DNA of 64,000 bases from Tigriopus japonicus. Lineage: Eukaryota > Arthropoda > Copepoda > Harpacticoida > Harpacticidae. Below are positions 60,601-64,000 of this stretch, piece after piece. Numbering within the stretch: position 1 is the first letter of the stretch; each line of letters begins with the position of its first letter. The translations under genes and the position numbers were made by a program. The notes below the pieces were generated by a model that saw only the letters and a list, made by a program, of their open reading frames with translations, did no database searches and was not told the DNA's origin. The DNA lies in assembly GCA_010645155.1 (NCBI GenBank), contig CM021320.1:3397735-3461734 (forward strand), written 5' to 3'.

Positions 60601-61314
60601 ATAACTCTCGTATTTTTCCCCCAAGATTGACGTTTATTTTTTGTTTTCAGTCAATATGTTCGCGATGAGAAGCATGTTTTAAGGAATGCTCCGTACGTTG
60701 ATAACAGTTGTAAATGGGGAGCTGGAGGCTTTGTCTCCACCGTCGGAGATTTGCTCAAATTCGCAAATGCCATGCTCTACAGTTATCAATCTAAACAAAC
60801 GGAATCTGAGAAACTAGAAGTGTTTTGGAATGAGCAATCATTACGATCCGAAGAAGCTGTTTACAAAGCGTTACCCTTTTCTCCCGTCAACCTCAGTAGT
60901 GGGAATCCCAACCAATCCAAGAACAAACCAAAAGGCTTTTTAACAAAAGAAACTATGGAACAAATTTGGAGACCAGTCGTTCGAATGGAGCCAATGTCAA
61001 GTCTCAATGACGATTTTTATGCAATGGGTTGGATGGCCAAGCCTGAAATCCACGATGTTGCCTTTGGACGCCGGCAGGAGTTGTCTTTTTACCATACAGG
61101 GGGCGCTGTCGGCGGAAGGGGTGTCTTGTTAATCTGCCCACAAGGAAATAAGCTGATAAAAGTTGACGAGTATGAGGAAGGATCTCCTCGAGGAATTGTT
61201 GTTGCCATTCTATGTAATCTGGAAAACGTTTCTCTTGCGAGGTTTGCTGGCCAAATTGCCTCTGAATTTCAAGGACTTCAAAGTGAAGTCACTCAAGAGG
61301 CTGATGATCTTTAA
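54646..61314 (+). CDS. LACTB: LACTB copy B: serine beta-lactamase-like protein, mitochondrial
   Basis: Exons 54646-54964, 56541-56791, 57688-57820, 57895-58060 and 60651-61314; 510 residues. Exons 2, 3 and 4 have exactly the same lengths as in copy A (251, 133 and 166 bases) and all intron phases are shared, so the pair arose by tandem gene duplication. The N-terminus (MFLQTGLKLVANRS) is basic and resembles copy A, consistent with mitochondrial import. The SxxK motif is SISK at 129-132. The second motif is YSTHGYTLLSAVVEKAAGE, which keeps the YST of human LACTB. HTGGAVGG is intact. Differences from A include SHCSGIRGY in place of SHLSGIRHY and an unrelated linker at the start of exon 3. The ATG directly follows an acceptor (ATTTTCAG|ATG). 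Introns 1, 2 and 4 carry several repeats, while intron 3 is only 74 bases. Confidence 0.92.
55070..55260. repeat. Nearly perfect 191-bp foldback palindrome in LACTB-B intron 1
   Basis: Arms of 94 bases (55070-55163 and 55167-55260) are reverse complements with only about six or seven mismatches and are separated by three bases (ATG). Outer ends read TAAATAGTGAGACTTGG or its near-match. A transcript would form one long double-stranded hairpin. The symmetry suggests a young foldback MITE; TTTA-like sequence at both edges could be a target duplication. Confidence 0.85.
55405..55735. mobile_element. CCGAAA-rich element, copy 2, in LACTB-B intron 1
   Basis: The segment contains TTTCGGCCGAAAGAGG, a short CCGAAA tandem (about 55458-55480), and an inverted counterpart ending GGGCCGAAAGCGCTTTCG. 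Its right end, read inward (TAGTGGATCGAAAGC), resembles the left end of the copy at 46986. Boundaries are approximate. Confidence 0.45.
57480..57575 (-). repeat. tRNA-derived SINE fragment in LACTB-B intron 2
   Basis: On the minus strand the order is box A-like GTGGTTAGCGCAGTTTCC and then, about 25 bases on, a box B-like GAGGTCCTAGGTTTTAG. This matches the spacing of a tRNA-type RNA polymerase III promoter. Stems are imperfect, so it is more likely a SINE remnant than a tRNA gene. It is a different sequence from the SINE at 36268. Confidence 0.4.
58223..58254. repeat. Perfect 12-bp stem hairpin in LACTB-B intron 4
   Basis: AGAAGTTTGTGC is followed by eight bases and then its exact reverse complement GCACAAACTTCT. 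It is not followed by a T-run, and no function is implied. Confidence 0.6.
58672..59459. mobile_element. Inverted-repeat element of about 790 bp in LACTB-B intron 4
   Basis: The left end is AGGGACGGGCAAAA and the right end TTTTTTGCCCGTCCCT, a terminal inverted repeat of about 14 bases of hAT-like type. The interior is AT-rich, with several CGCAAA units near the left end, and has no transposase frame. No convincing target duplication remains. Confidence 0.6.
59897..60357. mobile_element. Inverted-repeat element in LACTB-B intron 4
   Basis: The left end reads ATTAGAGACCCTAGATAAGT and the right end, read inward, ATTAGAGACTCTAGAGATTT; similarity extends to about 33 bases. A related terminus occurs alone near 43548-43590, and the first bases match the element at 9901-10082. 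The interior is non-coding. Confidence 0.55.
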
Positions 61315-64000
61315 ATCGCTTTCGAAATCAAAGGGAAATAGATTATGGTTATCCATTTCCCATTTATTGGACCTTTCTTTCTTCACTCTTTTGACAAGGA
61401 ACCGCATTGCCAAAAAATGGATCGGACATGTTTTTTTATATAGTCTGTTGGAGAACGAGGGCTGCTTGTGATTCAGTGATTTACTTGAGGCCCAAGAAGC
61501 ACTTGCTCATCACGAAAGATCATCAATTCGATGACTATGGTGTATAGGGAAAGGTTTGCGAATGTGAATCCTTGGCCTAGATTTTGAGGAGCTTGCCTGT
61601 CCATTGTGAAAGAGGAACTCAAGCCAAACCGAATTGCTCAATGCAACGCGTTCTCTAGAAGCTAAGAGCAAAATGTTCCCAAAGCTACAAGAATGGGTCA
61701 CCCAACGAGGGGAAAACGAGATGGAAGGACCATCGAAGAACTACGAACATAGCGTTTGAATAACGTGAGTCGTTCATATGTTTATGTCGAGCTTCAAAGC
61801 GATGGTTCTTCGTCCTGGCATTGCGGAATCTTTTTCGTTGGAAAATGGATGACTTGTTATTCCTAGCGAACCATAAGAGCTCTTTGGAGTATGCCAAATT
61901 GAGCCGATGGAACAAAAAAGGAATGATGGCATAGAGCAACTTTGTTTGTTGTCACTTTTCAGAAGTAATGCAAAAAGGTGGGAAATGCTAGGAGATCAAA
62001 ACTGCCGACATTTACTTTGAAAAGAAAAAAAAATATTCATGAAAAAAAAATATCAAATACCTCGGTATGTTAAAAAATTGAAATGAACTACAATTTGGGC
62101 CAAATGCGACCTTAATTAAGTTTGATAATCTATGGGTGTTCCAAAAGAAACACAACACCTAAATATTTCATTGCCAAGTCGATGGTGATAAATAAGTTGT
62201 AATAGACTTAGTATAAAGTCGTGTGATTCATCAAACGGTGCTACATCAAATTAGAGTGGATCAAATGACCGACAATCAAAATAGAGCGGTTTTTTGATCG
62301 CGTAATCAAATGAGCGCCGAAATCAAAAGAGAAAAAAAGAGAGCCAGTACAATTGATCCATAATGATATTAGGGTAAATGTGATGCAAATGATAAATATT
62401 TTAATGTCTTAGAGTGTAAGATAATGAAAAACTTTTACTAGCACCATTTATTTATTGATTTTATCCTCTCAATGTCATTTTAACCCTTTTATTTACTTAC
62501 CATCATTTGTCACATGTCTCGTCCACACACTCATATATCTACCATTTTGGTGTTTGAGTTCTTCTTACAAATATTCAAATGGATTTTTCTCTTTAAAGCT
62601 AGCGATAGCTGTACAATAAGTCATGGTGTTCATCTTGAAGAAAATATTTTTTTCAGGAATAATTCTTCCCTGACTGCTGATTTACTAAATGCCCCTCCTT
62701 CACCACTTGAAACTGATTTTTTTCTGTATGCAATAAAATCATTTCCAAATAGAGCTTGTCAAGAACATGGCGTCTTCCAAGCCATGGCTATGTTTGAATA
62801 CAATTTTTTTTTAAGTAATATCACATCCCCTTCTTTATTCCCATTGATTACAACTTTGGTGCTTAAAGGTGCAACAGTGGATTTTTCCTGTTTTTTTCTA
62901 AATGTTTTTGAGCTCTATTTTTGTCAAGGTACAAGTTCGTCCCATTCATTCGCCATGATGTCCAACTTGAACGTCATGACGCAAATCAAACAAGCCTTAC
63001 TTACTACCAACTGATATGGGTTCCCGTTTGTGCTAGAATGACTATAAACAACAAGGGCACCCATAACATTGATAGCCCGTCCAATAGAAGAAACGTTGTT
63101 CCACTCATTCCCAATGACGTCTTTCTTACTTCCTGTTGTTCTAATGACGGTATTTGCGTTGGAATTACTCTCCTCTCACGACTCTCACTTTTGATTTCCA
63201 ATAATATCCCTCGGCATTTCTGTTCAAACATTTTGCTCGCTTATGAAGAAAAGCCTTCATCGGAGTCCTTGACATCACTTCCAAAGTGAACTCAGTCCCT
63301 CAAGTACAAGAGTGAAGAAAACATTTCTCACACAAAGGGTTGTTAGAACTGATGTCTATCCACCATTTTTCTTGTCTCTAAATCATCACCATTTTCTTTC
63401 AGTCAAGAGAGTAAGTGTTTGGGATGGATGGATGACTTACGCTCACCAATGTATCTTTGTGAGTAATGGTTGTCCTTGGTAGCCTCGGAAGTGGTCAAGG
63501 CCCTTCCATGCATTTTTGCGGGTCCTTTGTTCCCCATTTCATGGCTTCGAAGACAATGGCCCGAAAGCCTCAAGGTCTTGTTGCTTTCTTCAATTGGATC
63601 TCGTTGTTGGCCACAGAAATAAGATATTAACCTTTTTTCAAATTCAGGTTGAATTGTCTAGGAAACATTGGGTTGCTAAGGGTCATTTACCATTGAGTAC
63701 GAACCTGTAGAATGTTAGACGAAGACCATTTTTCAAGAAAGTAAACTATGGATAACAATGGTTTGAGAAGAGTACAAGTTTTCTTGGATAGCTGTATTAG
63801 ATGACGGTTACAACCTGATAAATGGATGATGGTTCTCGCCAGGAAAAGAAGTTTTGCCATGATATGTTTTTTGTTTGAATGTCTTATCTGCTTTCCCACG
63901 CATTTGACCAAAGGAAGGGGAATCAATTTCAAAAAGAACTCTTGTTTCATGAACTTGTTCATGTCCATTTTTACACGATGAAAAAAACAGTTAAAATAAG
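61315..64000. other. Region downstream of LACTB-B, no supported gene
   Basis: The first part is the LACTB-B 3'UTR. Short frames on both strands have no known features. One minus-strand frame at about 63004-63231 reads as a charged segment followed by a hydrophobic stretch (GTTFLLLDGLSMLWVPLLFI), and a possible donor (GTAAGTAAGG) follows it. That could be an exon of a membrane protein, but there is no other support. Another minus frame at 61685-61939 is equally unassigned. Confidence 0.35.

Noticed and set aside
62514..63014. Plus-strand frame of 166 codons
   Set aside because: AT-rich and Phe/Leu/Ser rich as expected by chance in this composition; no known motif.
1..64000. CRISPR arrays, operons, phage or other prokaryotic systems
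   Set aside because: The sequence is eukaryotic with spliced genes; no regularly spaced repeats or prokaryotic gene clusters were seen.

Overview
The window is eukaryotic nuclear DNA. It has spliced genes with GT-AG introns, AATAAA signals, many short inverted-repeat elements and long gene-poor stretches. The gene set is animal: an ER Hsp90, CDV3, SKP1, a synphilin-1 homologue, glucose-6-phosphatase, an SLC6 transporter and LACTB. The SLC6 protein resembles arthropod members of its family, and introns range from about 70 bp to 2.6 kb. An arthropod, perhaps a small crustacean such as a copepod, is my inference; no marker gene fixes the species. A 547-base N run at 6605-7151 shows this is a draft assembly.

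Layout. 2-346 (+) is the last exon part of endoplasmin (GRP94). 3503-6252 (+) is CDV3 in four coding exons. After the gap, 7503-7991 (-) is SKP1 in one coding exon with a 5'UTR intron. 10486-17654 (-) is a nine-exon synphilin-1-like ankyrin/coiled-coil gene with decayed ankyrin-like sequence in one intron. 17655-23237 has no gene I can support. 23238-24670 (+) is a five-exon glucose-6-phosphatase. 25288-31087 (+) is a twelve-exon SLC6 transporter with one GC-AG intron. 31426-33890 (-) is a two-exon lipid-anchored, RGS-like protein, tail to tail with the transporter. 33891-47614 is a gene-poor stretch with a tRNA-derived SINE and a few isolated exon-like segments. 47615-53816 and 54646-61314 (+) are two tandem LACTB genes with identical intron positions and phases. 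61315-64000 has no gene I can support.

The genes are unrelated housekeeping or signalling genes; apart from the LACTB pair there is no functional cluster. The most notable points are the LACTB duplication, a synphilin-1 orthologue outside vertebrates with relic ankyrin sequence in its intron, and a dense set of non-autonomous DNA transposons. These elements sit in introns and between genes, and include a nearly perfect 191-bp foldback. All exon joins were made by hand from splice signals, reading frame and recalled family similarity, with no transcript or database evidence.
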